NCBI GenBank assembly: GCA_012800565.1
Contig: JAAZIZ010000280.1
Coordinates: 1 to 8,477, forward strand
From: Lentisphaerota bacterium
Lineage (GTDB): Bacteria; Verrucomicrobiota; Lentisphaeria; Oligosphaerales; Oligosphaeraceae
Length of the DNA stretch: 8,477 nucleotides
Direction: 5' to 3'
Positions 1-6,134 of the stretch are shown in pieces. The position numbers and the translations under genes are program-made. The notes beneath the pieces are model-generated. The model was not told the DNA's origin. It searched no databases and saw only the letters and a program-made list of their open reading frames with translations. Position 1 is the first letter of the stretch. Every line of letters starts with the position of its first letter.

Positions 1-88
1 AAGAACTTTGCCTTTAAGTTAGGAGTATTGGTCCCATATGTCCCAGGCAATTCCCTGCTCCCCGTATCCTGCTCCGGCGGCTGTTCTG

Positions 89-124
89 TTCTCCGCAATC
101 CACTTGCAAATAAAGGGCGGAGAA
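89..124. repeat. Inverted repeat in the glutamine synthetase leader
   Basis: TTCTCCGC at 89-96 is matched by its perfect reverse complement GCGGAGAA at 117-124, with a 20-base gap; G88 and T125 could add a wobble pair. As RNA it would form an 8-bp hairpin about 55 bases before the glutamine synthetase start. T-rich runs follow at about 135-150, but not directly after the stem, so it is a poor match to an intrinsic terminator. It could be a transcription-factor operator, a leader hairpin, or the terminator of a gene to the left of the window. The repeat is seen directly; its role is not known. Confidence 0.45.
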
Positions 125-131
125 TTATCTT
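104..131 (+). promoter_or_regulatory. Weak sigma-70-like promoter candidate for glutamine synthetase
   Basis: TTGCAA at 104-109 and TATCTT at 126-131 are separated by 16 bases, and each matches 4 of 6 consensus positions. The -35-like box lies in the loop of the inverted repeat at 89-124, and the -10-like box follows its right arm, so a protein bound to the repeat would overlap the promoter. The match is weak and could be chance. Confidence 0.22.
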
Positions 132-177
132 AAGCTTTTTACGCTTTTTTGCCCGTATCCATAACCATTGGTTCCTT

Positions 178-1683
178 ATGCATAACAGTATTTTAGCGCA
201 GAATTGCAATGTTCTGGTTGAAAAACTCCAGAAATTGCCGGAGCAATTCAGTAAAAACGATATTATTCATTACCTTAAGTCGGAAGGCATCCGCCACCTG
301 AATTTCCAGTATCCCGCTGGGGACGGCCGTCTTAAGACCTTGAATTTTGTGGTTAACAACGCTGCCTACCTTGATGAAATCCTGTCTTGCGGTGAGCGGG
401 TGGATGGCTCCAGCCTGTTCTCGTTTATTGAGGCAGACTGCAGTGATCTCTATGTGGTGCCGCGCTTCAGCACTGCCTATCTGGACCCGTTTTGCGAAAT
501 GCCCACTCTGAACCTCCTTTGCGATTTCTTCGACCAGAATGGCGAGCCTCTGGAGAGTTCACCTGGTCATACCCTGCACAAGGCCTGCCAGGCTTTCCGC
601 GAGGCCACCGGCATGGAATTCGAGGCCATGGGCGAACTGGAGTACTATGTCATCGCACCGCAGCCCGAGCTGTTCCCAGCGACCGACCAGCACGGCTATC
701 ACGAGTCCGCGCCATATTCCAAATTCGGGCAGTTCCGGCAACTCTGCATGCTCAATATCGCCCAGGCCGGAGGACAAATCAAATACGGCCACTCCGAAGT
801 CGGTACCTTTATTCTGAATAACAAAATCTACGAGCAGAATGAAATAGAATTCCTGCCGGTCAAAGCCGAACAGGCCGCCGATCAGCTGCTGCTGGCTAAA
901 TGGATCATCCGCAATCTCGCCTGCAAATTCGGCTACGACCTGACCTTTGCACCGAAAATCAGCGTCGGCAAGGCCGGCTCCGGTATGCATATCCATTTCC
1001 GCTTGCTCAAGGACGGCCTGAATCAAATGCTGCAGGACGGCGTGCTCTCTGAAACCGCTCGCCGTGCCATTGCCGGTTTGATGACTTTGGCACCGTCATT
1101 GACCGCTTTCGGGAATACCAACCCGACTTCATATTTCCGCCTGGTGCCGCACCAGGAGGCCCCGACCAATGTCTGTTGGGGCGACCGTAACCGCTCGGTC
1201 CTGGTACGCGTGCCTCTGGGCTGGACCAACCAGAAAGACCTCTGCTCACAAGCCAATCCCCGGGAAGCGCAAAAAGTATATGACACCAGCCAGAAGCAGA
1301 CCGTCGAGATGCGTTCTCCGGATGGCTCCGCGAATATTGCCCTGCTGCTGGCCGGTTTGGCCGTGGCCTGCCGGCATGGCTTTGAACTCCCTGACGCCCT
1401 GGATATTGCGCAGCGTACCTATGTGCAGGTTAATATCCATAAGGAAGAAAACCAGGCTCTGCTGCAAAATCTGGCAGTGCTGCCGGACAGCTGTGCGGCC
1501 TCAGCCGACTGCCTGGAGCAGCAACGCCAGGTCTATGAAGCGTATAACGTATTCAGTCCGGCCATGCTGGACGGCATAATCAGCAATCTGCGCTCGTATA
1601 ACGATGCGAATCTGCGACGGGACCTGGCCGGCGATCCGGAGCGGACCCTGGCTTTGGTCCAGAAATATTTCCACTGCGGCTGA
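178..1683 (+). CDS. Glutamine synthetase, type I-like (Bacteroidota/Lentisphaerota-type GlnA catalytic domain)
   Basis: Probably joins ammonia to glutamate using ATP in the cytoplasm. The reading frame is open from position 28 (a TTG), but the ATG at 178 gives 501 residues and places the N-terminus where I remember it in this family, so it is preferred despite no clear Shine-Dalgarno. An N-terminal beta-grasp region (about 25-115) precedes the catalytic barrel. Visible active-site elements are E153/E155 in GELEYYV, E222/E224 in the YEQNEIEF block, H271 and H273 in GSGMHIHF, R321 in YFRLVP, the RNRS block at 337-340 with R344, and E377/R379 in VEMRSPDGSAN. The segment that carries the adenylylation tyrosine in enterobacterial GlnA (NLYDLPPEE) is replaced by an unrelated stretch (about 415-440), so control by adenylylation is unlikely. 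It stands alone and converges on the PHP phosphatase gene 24 bases away. Family assignment is secure; glutamate as the true substrate is inferred. Confidence 0.93.
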   Translation: MHNSILAQNCNVLVEKLQKLPEQFSKNDIIHYLKSEGIRHLNFQYPAGDGRLKTLNFVVNNAAYLDEILSCGERVDGSSLFSFIEADCSDLYVVPRFSTAYLDPFCEMPTLNLLCDFFDQNGEPLESSPGHTLHKACQAFREATGMEFEAMGELEYYVIAPQPELFPATDQHGYHESAPYSKFGQFRQLCMLNIAQAGGQIKYGHSEVGTFILNNKIYEQNEIEFLPVKAEQAADQLLLAKWIIRNLACKFGYDLTFAPKISVGKAGSGMHIHFRLLKDGLNQMLQDGVLSETARRAIAGLMTLAPSLTAFGNTNPTSYFRLVPHQEAPTNVCWGDRNRSVLVRVPLGWTNQKDLCSQANPREAQKVYDTSQKQTVEMRSPDGSANIALLLAGLAVACRHGFELPDALDIAQRTYVQVNIHKEENQALLQNLAVLPDSCAASADCLEQQRQVYEAYNVFSPAMLDGIISNLRSYNDANLRRDLAGDPERTLALVQKYFHCG

Positions 1684-1707
1684 TCTGAGCTCGCATTGCG
1701 GTTGCTG

Positions 1708-2523
1708 CTATGACAGCGGCTGCAGAATCCGTTGCCGTTGCTGGAAAGTGCATACTTGCTGGTAGCCGGCCGCCTGGAGCAGCTGCCGGGCTTCCGGAAA
1801 GAAGCGGCAGATGTGATCCGGATGGTGCGCATCGGCATTGATCAAGACCGGCAGACCCAGCTGCCGGGCCTCACATAATGCCGGCAAGGTGGGATAGGGT
1901 TCCCCGCAAGGCTTGGCCCAACCCGCAGTGTTGAGCTCCAGCGCCAGATCGCATTCCTGCAATACCTGCAGGGCCTGGCTTATCGCCGATGACTGTGAAG
2001 GATAACCACCAGAGAAAAATTTTTTCGGCAAGTCGAGGTGGGCAACGAATGAGAACTGGCCGGTCCTGGCCAGACCTGTGATTTTGCGCCAGTATCCGTC
2101 CCAGACCTCTGCGATTTGCTGGTTGCTGAGGCCCTGCCAGAGTTTTGCATCCTGGTCAATGGGGAAAGTCCCCTGGTAGTGAACTGCACCGATCAGGTAA
2201 TCGAAAGGATATTTTTCCAGTTCGGCGAGCACCTCCTGGTGATTTTCCTCGAAATAATCCACCTCCAACCCGATACGGATGGTGAAAGTCTCGTCATCCA
2301 GGCGCTCTTTCCAGTACAGGCATTCCGCGACATATTCTTCCAGCCGGTCAGGTGGCAGGCACCAGGTGCCTGTGCCGTATCCTTCGCCTGGGGGGATGAC
2401 CAAGTGGTCACTGAGGCCAAATTCACGTACTCCGGTCGCTTTGGCGGCACGGTACATCTCTTCCGGGCTGGCGACTCCGTCGCTCCAGCGGGAATGGTTG
2501 TGGTAGGAAGATAATTCAGTCAT
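1708..2523 (-). CDS. hisK: PHP-domain histidinol-phosphatase (HisK/HisJ family)
   Basis: A 271-residue PHP-superfamily metal-dependent phosphoesterase, most like the enzymes that dephosphorylate L-histidinol phosphate, the penultimate step of histidine synthesis. The metal-binding residues run in the expected order: H8 and H10 (YHNHSRWSDG), D15, H40 (SDH), E87 (GLEVDY), H115 (GAVHY), H162 (AHLDL), D231 and H233 (NADAHH). The length fits the family (about 260-280). The ATG at 2523 overlaps the stop of the upstream CpXC gene in ATGACTGA. An AGGA ribosome site lies 6 bases upstream, inside that gene, suggesting coupled translation. No other his genes are in the window, so a different phosphomonoester substrate is possible. 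The PHP fold is certain; the histidinol-phosphate assignment is likely. Confidence 0.85.
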   Translation of the reverse strand: MTELSSYHNHSRWSDGVASPEEMYRAAKATGVREFGLSDHLVIPPGEGYGTGTWCLPPDRLEEYVAECLYWKERLDDETFTIRIGLEVDYFEENHQEVLAELEKYPFDYLIGAVHYQGTFPIDQDAKLWQGLSNQQIAEVWDGYWRKITGLARTGQFSFVAHLDLPKKFFSGGYPSQSSAISQALQVLQECDLALELNTAGWAKPCGEPYPTLPALCEARQLGLPVLINADAHHPDHICRFFPEARQLLQAAGYQQVCTFQQRQRILQPLS

Positions 2524-3235
2524 CAGCAGTCCTTTCTACTGGCGAGACGGCAGACTGGCCCTCGGGATACAGCCGGTCGACAGAAACCAGGCAGTCCGGG
2601 AATAGCCGCTCCAGCTCTTTCTGCAGCGGTTCATTGACGGAAAATTCCAGGGCCATCCGGTGATAGTCCTCCTGGGGCAGATGCAAGGCGGCGCTGACTT
2701 GATGCGTCTGGCGATCAAATACCGCAAACTGCAGCTTTTCCTCGTCACTGCGGGAGAAATCATACAGCAGGCGATGACGCTCCGGCAGCAATGCGGCTCC
2801 GCCGGTATTCTGGAAGAGCTGGAATTTCGCGTATTCCACCAGGCGGTCATCAAAGCCCCGGCGCTGCAGTGCGATCTTCTCCAGAAAATCCTCCCTGGCA
2901 AAGACCAGCCGGACGGTCGGTCGGGGCATCTTGAGCAGCATTGCGGCTTCCGTGGCCATGGCATCGACTTCCTGGATTATTATGCCGTACTCGCTCGTGT
3001 CTGCCGGTGGCTGATGCTGTACCAGCAGGAAAGAGTGCTCGCTGTCACGGTAGATCAGCTGTTCTACCGCGACCTGATACGACTTGCCGCAGCTGGCACA
3101 GCTGAATACATTGAGCTTGCCGCTGAACAGCAGCTTGAACTCGGGGCTGTCTGGGGTAATGACCCGGCAGATCAGTCCGATGGCAGTCTGCCCACAGGAG
3201 GGGCAGGTGATTTTTTCACGTACAGAATTGTTCAT
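2516..3235 (-). CDS. CpXC zinc-finger domain protein
   Basis: A 239-residue protein of the CpXC family, whose function is not established. Two cysteine pairs sit near the N-terminus: C11-P-S-C14 and C46-A-S-C49, the latter followed by GKSY. They very likely bind one zinc ion. The middle (about residues 105-130) has the family's second conserved block, with RLVFAREDFLEKI and FDDRLVEYAKFQLF. No signal peptide or membrane segment is seen, so it is probably cytoplasmic. The frame is open up to 3436; other ATGs exist at 3259 and 3310, but the ATG at 3235 puts the first CPxC about ten residues in, as usual for the family. No start has a good ribosome site. The gene overlaps the PHP phosphatase by 8 bases, so the two are probably made together. 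Domain identity is firm; start and function are uncertain. Confidence 0.82.
   Translation of the reverse strand: MNNSVREKITCPSCGQTAIGLICRVITPDSPEFKLLFSGKLNVFSCASCGKSYQVAVEQLIYRDSEHSFLLVQHQPPADTSEYGIIIQEVDAMATEAAMLLKMPRPTVRLVFAREDFLEKIALQRRGFDDRLVEYAKFQLFQNTGGAALLPERHRLLYDFSRSDEEKLQFAVFDRQTHQVSAALHLPQEDYHRMALEFSVNEPLQKELERLFPDCLVSVDRLYPEGQSAVSPVERTADD
2530..2533 (-). promoter_or_regulatory. Ribosome binding site of the PHP phosphatase
   Basis: AGGA on the minus strand lies 6 bases before the ATG at 2523 and within the last codons of the upstream CpXC gene. It supports the chosen start and re-initiation by ribosomes finishing the CpXC gene. Confidence 0.6.
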
Positions 3236-3315
3236 AATCAGGTCTGGTTGTGGTCTCATTCCGGCTATGGCAGGCAGACAACATAATATAAGCTCAAAAA
3301 CCTCTTTTCCCATTG

Positions 3316-3333
3316 CTGCAGCGGCGTCTGCAG
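3316..3333. repeat. Short inverted repeat downstream of the CpXC promoter
   Basis: CTGCAG at 3316-3321 recurs at 3328-3333, separated by CGGCGT. Each copy is itself a palindrome, so the pair can act as a direct or an inverted repeat. It begins about 10 bases into the transcript predicted from the -10 element at 3350-3355 and could be an operator or a short 5'-leader hairpin (6 bp, 6-base loop). It may equally be chance. Confidence 0.3.
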
Positions 3334-3349
3334 TGCATTGACGTGGTAT

Positions 3350-3358
3350 ATTATAGCA
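3350..3358 (-). promoter_or_regulatory. Extended -10 promoter element for the CpXC-PHP operon
   Basis: The minus strand reads TGCTATAAT: a perfect TATAAT at 3355-3350 preceded by the TGn extension. No good -35 hexamer lies 16-18 bases upstream, which is common for extended -10 promoters. Transcription would begin near 3343, giving a leader of roughly 108 bases to the ATG at 3235. A second, weaker AT-rich box (TATATT, minus strand, 3290-3285) could start a shorter transcript. Confidence 0.5.
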
Positions 3359-3395
3359 AAATCCTGTAAGAGAAGTATTATCTGACGAACCAGAC

Positions 3396-4280
3396 ATGTT
3401 AATCGGTATTCTTAGCGGTTTGGCGGCGGCCACCATTCAGCCTGTGGCTTACCTCTTTTCGCGCTCTTATCTGGTGCGCGGGGGATCGGCTTTGTCCCTG
3501 ACCGTTTACTCGCAGGTGATTATGGGACTGCTCTCCGGGGGAATCCTGCTGGCATTCCTGCCTGAACTGCCGTTTTCTGCCGAAATCCTGAAATGCTCGA
3601 CGTGCAGCGTGCTGACCATACTGATCGCCCAAATCTGCTACTTCTTCGCGGTGCAGGTGATTGAAGCCTCGCGACTCTCCACTATGCTGGGCCTGAAGAT
3701 CATCTTCCTGGTGCTGATGAATATGGTTTTTTTCGGCCAGACCATCAATGCCTGGCAATGGCTGGCGGTGTTGCTCAGTGCGGGCTCGGCCTTCGTGATG
3801 AATCACAGCGGCCTGCGCCTGAATTTGCGCGTCATTGCTTTGGTGCTGGTCTGCTGTCTGTTCCTGGCCGCCTCGGATATCGCTGACTTCCGTCTTTTCT
3901 CCGCCATTCCCGGCAACAATGCACTGTACCGCGGTGTGCTGGCCACCGCCTACTGCTACGGCGAACTGGGACTGCTCTCCCTGCCGGCTTTGCTGTTCGT
4001 GAAATTCGACTGGCGCAAATTCTGCGCGGCAGTACCGTATTCGCTGGCCTGGCTGAGTGCGATGCTGGTCTTCTTCCTCTGTCTCGGGCTGCTGGGGACG
4101 GTGTTCACCAGCATCATCCAGTCCGCCCGGGGGCTGATTTCAGTTCTGATGGGCGCTGCTGTCGCAGCCTTGGGCTACGCCCAGGTCGAAAGCCGAAGCA
4201 GCAATCGCATCTGGATGGGACGCCTCGCGGCAGCATTGATGATTATGAGCGCAGTGCTCATTTTCGCTTGGGCACAATGA
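3396..4280 (+). CDS. EamA/DMT-superfamily transporter
   Basis: A 294-residue integral inner-membrane protein with ten predicted hydrophobic helices in two repeats of five, the layout of drug/metabolite transporters of the EamA type. Approximate helices are residues 1-20, 33-55, 67-88, 93-113, 119-136, 142-162, 176-200, 210-236, 239-260 and 268-292. Helix 6 has an AASDIADF stretch with two acidic residues inside the membrane, and the helix 4 region reads LSTMLGLKIIFLVL; both are plausible substrate-path positions. These families export amino acids, sugars, nucleotide sugars or drugs, and the sequence does not say which. The ATG at 3396 is the first start of the frame. It has no clear ribosome site nearby; a purine-rich GTAAGAGAAG lies about 20 bases upstream. 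It is divergent from the CpXC operon and codirectional with the prepilin gene, 76 bases away. Confidence 0.82.
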   Translation: MLIGILSGLAAATIQPVAYLFSRSYLVRGGSALSLTVYSQVIMGLLSGGILLAFLPELPFSAEILKCSTCSVLTILIAQICYFFAVQVIEASRLSTMLGLKIIFLVLMNMVFFGQTINAWQWLAVLLSAGSAFVMNHSGLRLNLRVIALVLVCCLFLAASDIADFRLFSAIPGNNALYRGVLATAYCYGELGLLSLPALLFVKFDWRKFCAAVPYSLAWLSAMLVFFLCLGLLGTVFTSIIQSARGLISVLMGAAVAALGYAQVESRSSNRIWMGRLAAALMIMSAVLIFAWAQ

Positions 4281-4348
4281 CCAATAATAACTGACACTTC
4301 TGCGTTTATTATAACAGCCTGCGGACAACCCATCGCCAATTTACCTTT

Positions 4349-4352
4349 GGAG
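4349..4352 (+). promoter_or_regulatory. Ribosome binding site of the prepilin-like gene
   Basis: GGAG lies 4 bases before the ATG at 4357, within TTTGGAGAAGT. It fixes the start of the prepilin-like protein and keeps its short basic leader. Confidence 0.7.
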
Positions 4353-4356
4353 AAGT

Positions 4357-5043
4357 ATGCGTATAAAACACCATTTCACTTTGGTTGAGCTGCTGGTGGT
4401 CATCGGCATTATCGCCATCTTGGCCGCCATGCTGATGCCGGCACTGCAGAAAGCCCAGCAGGCCGCCCGTCAGAGCCAATGCATCAACAACTTGAAACAA
4501 ATCTCCCTGGGCATGGAAATGTACCGGAACGAGAACAAAGACCGGTTCCCATACTGGGTTTCGAATCTGTATTCCTCTTATACCAACACCAAAAAAGTCT
4601 TCCAATGTCCGAATCATCCATCCGGATTCAAGAAAGACAATGGCGAATGGGACCCGCATCCAGGTGATGGAAATCAATTTATCGCTACTTATGACTACCC
4701 TGGCAACAACGGGCTTAATAATTCCACTCCGACCGATGTCGGCGGAGTGAGCTATTTTTATGAAATGAGTGATGCCAAATGTTCCTGGAACCTTGACGGT
4801 TCCGGCTTGAGTGGTGATTTTTCCTGGGCAGAACTTAAGGACTATCAGCTGAAAAGCGGCAAGGCTGATGGTTCCGGCTACGACCCGACCCTGTTTCCGG
4901 TACTGCGCTGCTTTTGGCATTACTCCAAGAAATCACAACGGGATGAGGGCTGGAATAATGCCCGCCCGGCTTTGAATATAGCCTATGCCGGAAATTACTT
5001 TATGAGTACTTTCGAATGGGAGCGGGGCGCCTGGTCGCCATAA
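4357..5043 (+). CDS. Prepilin-like protein with N-terminal methylation/cleavage motif (type II secretion pseudopilin-like)
   Basis: A 228-residue protein with a type IV pilin N-terminus: basic leader MRIKHH, then FTLVELLVVIGIIAILAAML, with Glu at mature position 5 (E11). Prepilin peptidase would be expected to cut before F7 and the hydrophobic helix (7-30) would anchor or polymerise the protein, leaving the rest outside the inner membrane. The residue before the cut is His6, not the usual Gly. After the helix comes QSQCINNLKQI, typical of the prepilin-like proteins abundant in Planctomycetota and Lentisphaerota. Cysteines at 42, 84, 142 and 185 may form disulphides. The C-terminal block (about 203-222, with NIAYAGNYF) resembles the ending of the prepilin-type H-X9-DG group but lacks a clear H-X9-DG. 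No secretion genes are nearby, and its function is unknown. It is codirectional with the oxidoreductase, 88 bases downstream. Confidence 0.85.
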   Translation: MRIKHHFTLVELLVVIGIIAILAAMLMPALQKAQQAARQSQCINNLKQISLGMEMYRNENKDRFPYWVSNLYSSYTNTKKVFQCPNHPSGFKKDNGEWDPHPGDGNQFIATYDYPGNNGLNNSTPTDVGGVSYFYEMSDAKCSWNLDGSGLSGDFSWAELKDYQLKSGKADGSGYDPTLFPVLRCFWHYSKKSQRDEGWNNARPALNIAYAGNYFMSTFEWERGAWSP

Positions 5044-5120
5044 TCTTGCAGTTTTCTGCGCATTTTTCTGGACCGGGGGTCAGTCAATTCCCGGCTGTTC
5101 GCTGAATTTTACATCATTTT

Positions 5121-5124
5121 GAGG
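5121..5124 (+). promoter_or_regulatory. Ribosome binding site of the oxidoreductase
   Basis: GAGG lies 7 bases before the ATG at 5132 and supports that start, which begins three residues before the first strand of the nucleotide-binding fold. Confidence 0.65.
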
Positions 5125-5131
5125 ACATCAG

Positions 5132-6112
5132 ATGGACAAAGTACGCGTTGGTTTCATTGGTTGTGGCGGTATTGCGCAGTATCACTTTTCGCATTTTGAG
5201 AAGATGCCCGACAAGGCTCAGATTGTGGCCTGCTGCGATTTGCTGGAAGAGCGTCGTACCAAAACAGCGGAGCGTTTCGCTTGTACGCCTTACAGTGATT
5301 ACCGCGAGATGCTCAATAAGGAGCAGCTTGATGCACTGTTCATCTGTGTGCATCCTGGTGCGCATGACGGTATGGAATTTCTGGCTATTGAAAAAGGCAT
5401 CCCGTTGTTTGTGCAGAAGCCGATGACCTTGGATATGAAATACGCCCGCAAGGTACTGCGGGGGCTTAAGAGCAAGAATCTGATCAGCGCAGTCGGCTTG
5501 CAGTGCCGTTATACTGACACCCTGCCTTTTGTCAAGAACTGGGTTGAGCATCACGAAGTCGCAGTCATCAGCTGTTACCGCTTTGGCCGTGTGCCGATGG
5601 TCTGGTGGTGGCGGCAGATGGCAGAATCCGGTGGACAGGTGGTCGAGCAGACCATTCATAATTATGATATCTGCCGGTATTTGTTCGGTGAAGTCAAGCA
5701 GGTCCAGTCGGCTCGCCGCCGTGGCATCGTCAAAGGCATTGAGAATTATGACGTCGATGACGCTTCCTCGACTATCCTGACTTTCAAAAGCGGACTGATC
5801 GGCACTTTCAGTACCGGTTGCTTCGGCCCCGGCCCCGGTGATTTCAATTTCTATTGCCCCGATAATACCAAGCTGGTCTATTCTCTGGGCGGAAACTATA
5901 CTGCCTCAAGCCCCAATATGACTATTGAGGGGAAGTGCGCCAATGACTATGGCCAGGAATGCGACGAGACTTTTATTGATGCCGTCCGCGGTGCTATCCC
6001 GGCTGACGAAATCCTCTCGCCCTACAGCGACGCCTGCAAGACCCTCGCCCTGACCTTGGCCATCAATGAATCCATGGACTTGAACGGACAGCCGGTCAAA
6101 CCAGAAATGTGA
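5132..6112 (+). CDS. Gfo/Idh/MocA-family NAD(P)-dependent oxidoreductase
   Basis: A 326-residue cytoplasmic dehydrogenase of the glucose-fructose oxidoreductase/inositol dehydrogenase family, probably oxidising or reducing a sugar, inositol or sugar acid. The Rossmann fold opens with VGFIGCGGIAQYH (6-18, glycine-rich nucleotide loop), and the second strand ends in CCD (34-36), whose Asp usually favours NAD over NADP. The family's EKP motif appears as QKP (95-97) with K96 kept. The C-terminal substrate domain carries SGGQVVEQTIHNYD (167-180 region), including E172, H176 and D179, at the usual catalytic histidine region. WWWRQ before it recalls members that act on inositol- or glycan-derived substrates. 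It is at the short end of the family's 330-400 residues but looks complete. It follows the prepilin gene and converges on the Bax1-like gene 22 bases away. The substrate cannot be told from sequence. Confidence 0.88.
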   Translation: MDKVRVGFIGCGGIAQYHFSHFEKMPDKAQIVACCDLLEERRTKTAERFACTPYSDYREMLNKEQLDALFICVHPGAHDGMEFLAIEKGIPLFVQKPMTLDMKYARKVLRGLKSKNLISAVGLQCRYTDTLPFVKNWVEHHEVAVISCYRFGRVPMVWWWRQMAESGGQVVEQTIHNYDICRYLFGEVKQVQSARRRGIVKGIENYDVDDASSTILTFKSGLIGTFSTGCFGPGPGDFNFYCPDNTKLVYSLGGNYTASSPNMTIEGKCANDYGQECDETFIDAVRGAIPADEILSPYSDACKTLALTLAINESMDLNGQPVKPEM

Positions 6113-6134
6113 TCGGAGTTTTTCCTTTCCTGCA

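Noticed and set aside
35..49. Direct repeat GTCCCA-TAT-GTCCCA near the left edge (within positions 31-49)
   Set aside because: Two six-base copies in one place are too short to distinguish from chance, and no third copy was seen.
28..177. N-terminal extension of glutamine synthetase from a TTG at 28, with AGGAG at 21-25
   Set aside because: The ribosome-site-like AGGAG is only two bases from the TTG, and the 50 extra residues do not resemble the family, which aligns from the ATG at 178.
559..1026. Minus-strand open frame of 155 codons in the glutamine synthetase gene
   Set aside because: It is a shadow of the conserved catalytic domain on the other strand.
1697..1720. Small hairpin between the glutamine synthetase and PHP phosphatase genes (GCTG...CAGC with wobble extension)
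   Set aside because: Only four Watson-Crick pairs in the core, no T-run on either strand, and it lies partly in coding sequence.
3338..3352. TTGACG at 3338-3343 and TATATT at 3347-3352 as a plus-strand promoter for the transporter
   Set aside because: The two boxes are only three bases apart, and no -10-like box sits 16-18 bases after the TTGACG.
5073..5094. Hairpin after the prepilin gene (CCGGG at 5073-5077 with CCCGG at 5090-5094, plus two G-T pairs)
   Set aside because: No T-run follows, the stem is short, and the sequence runs straight into the leader of the oxidoreductase, so it is not called a terminator.
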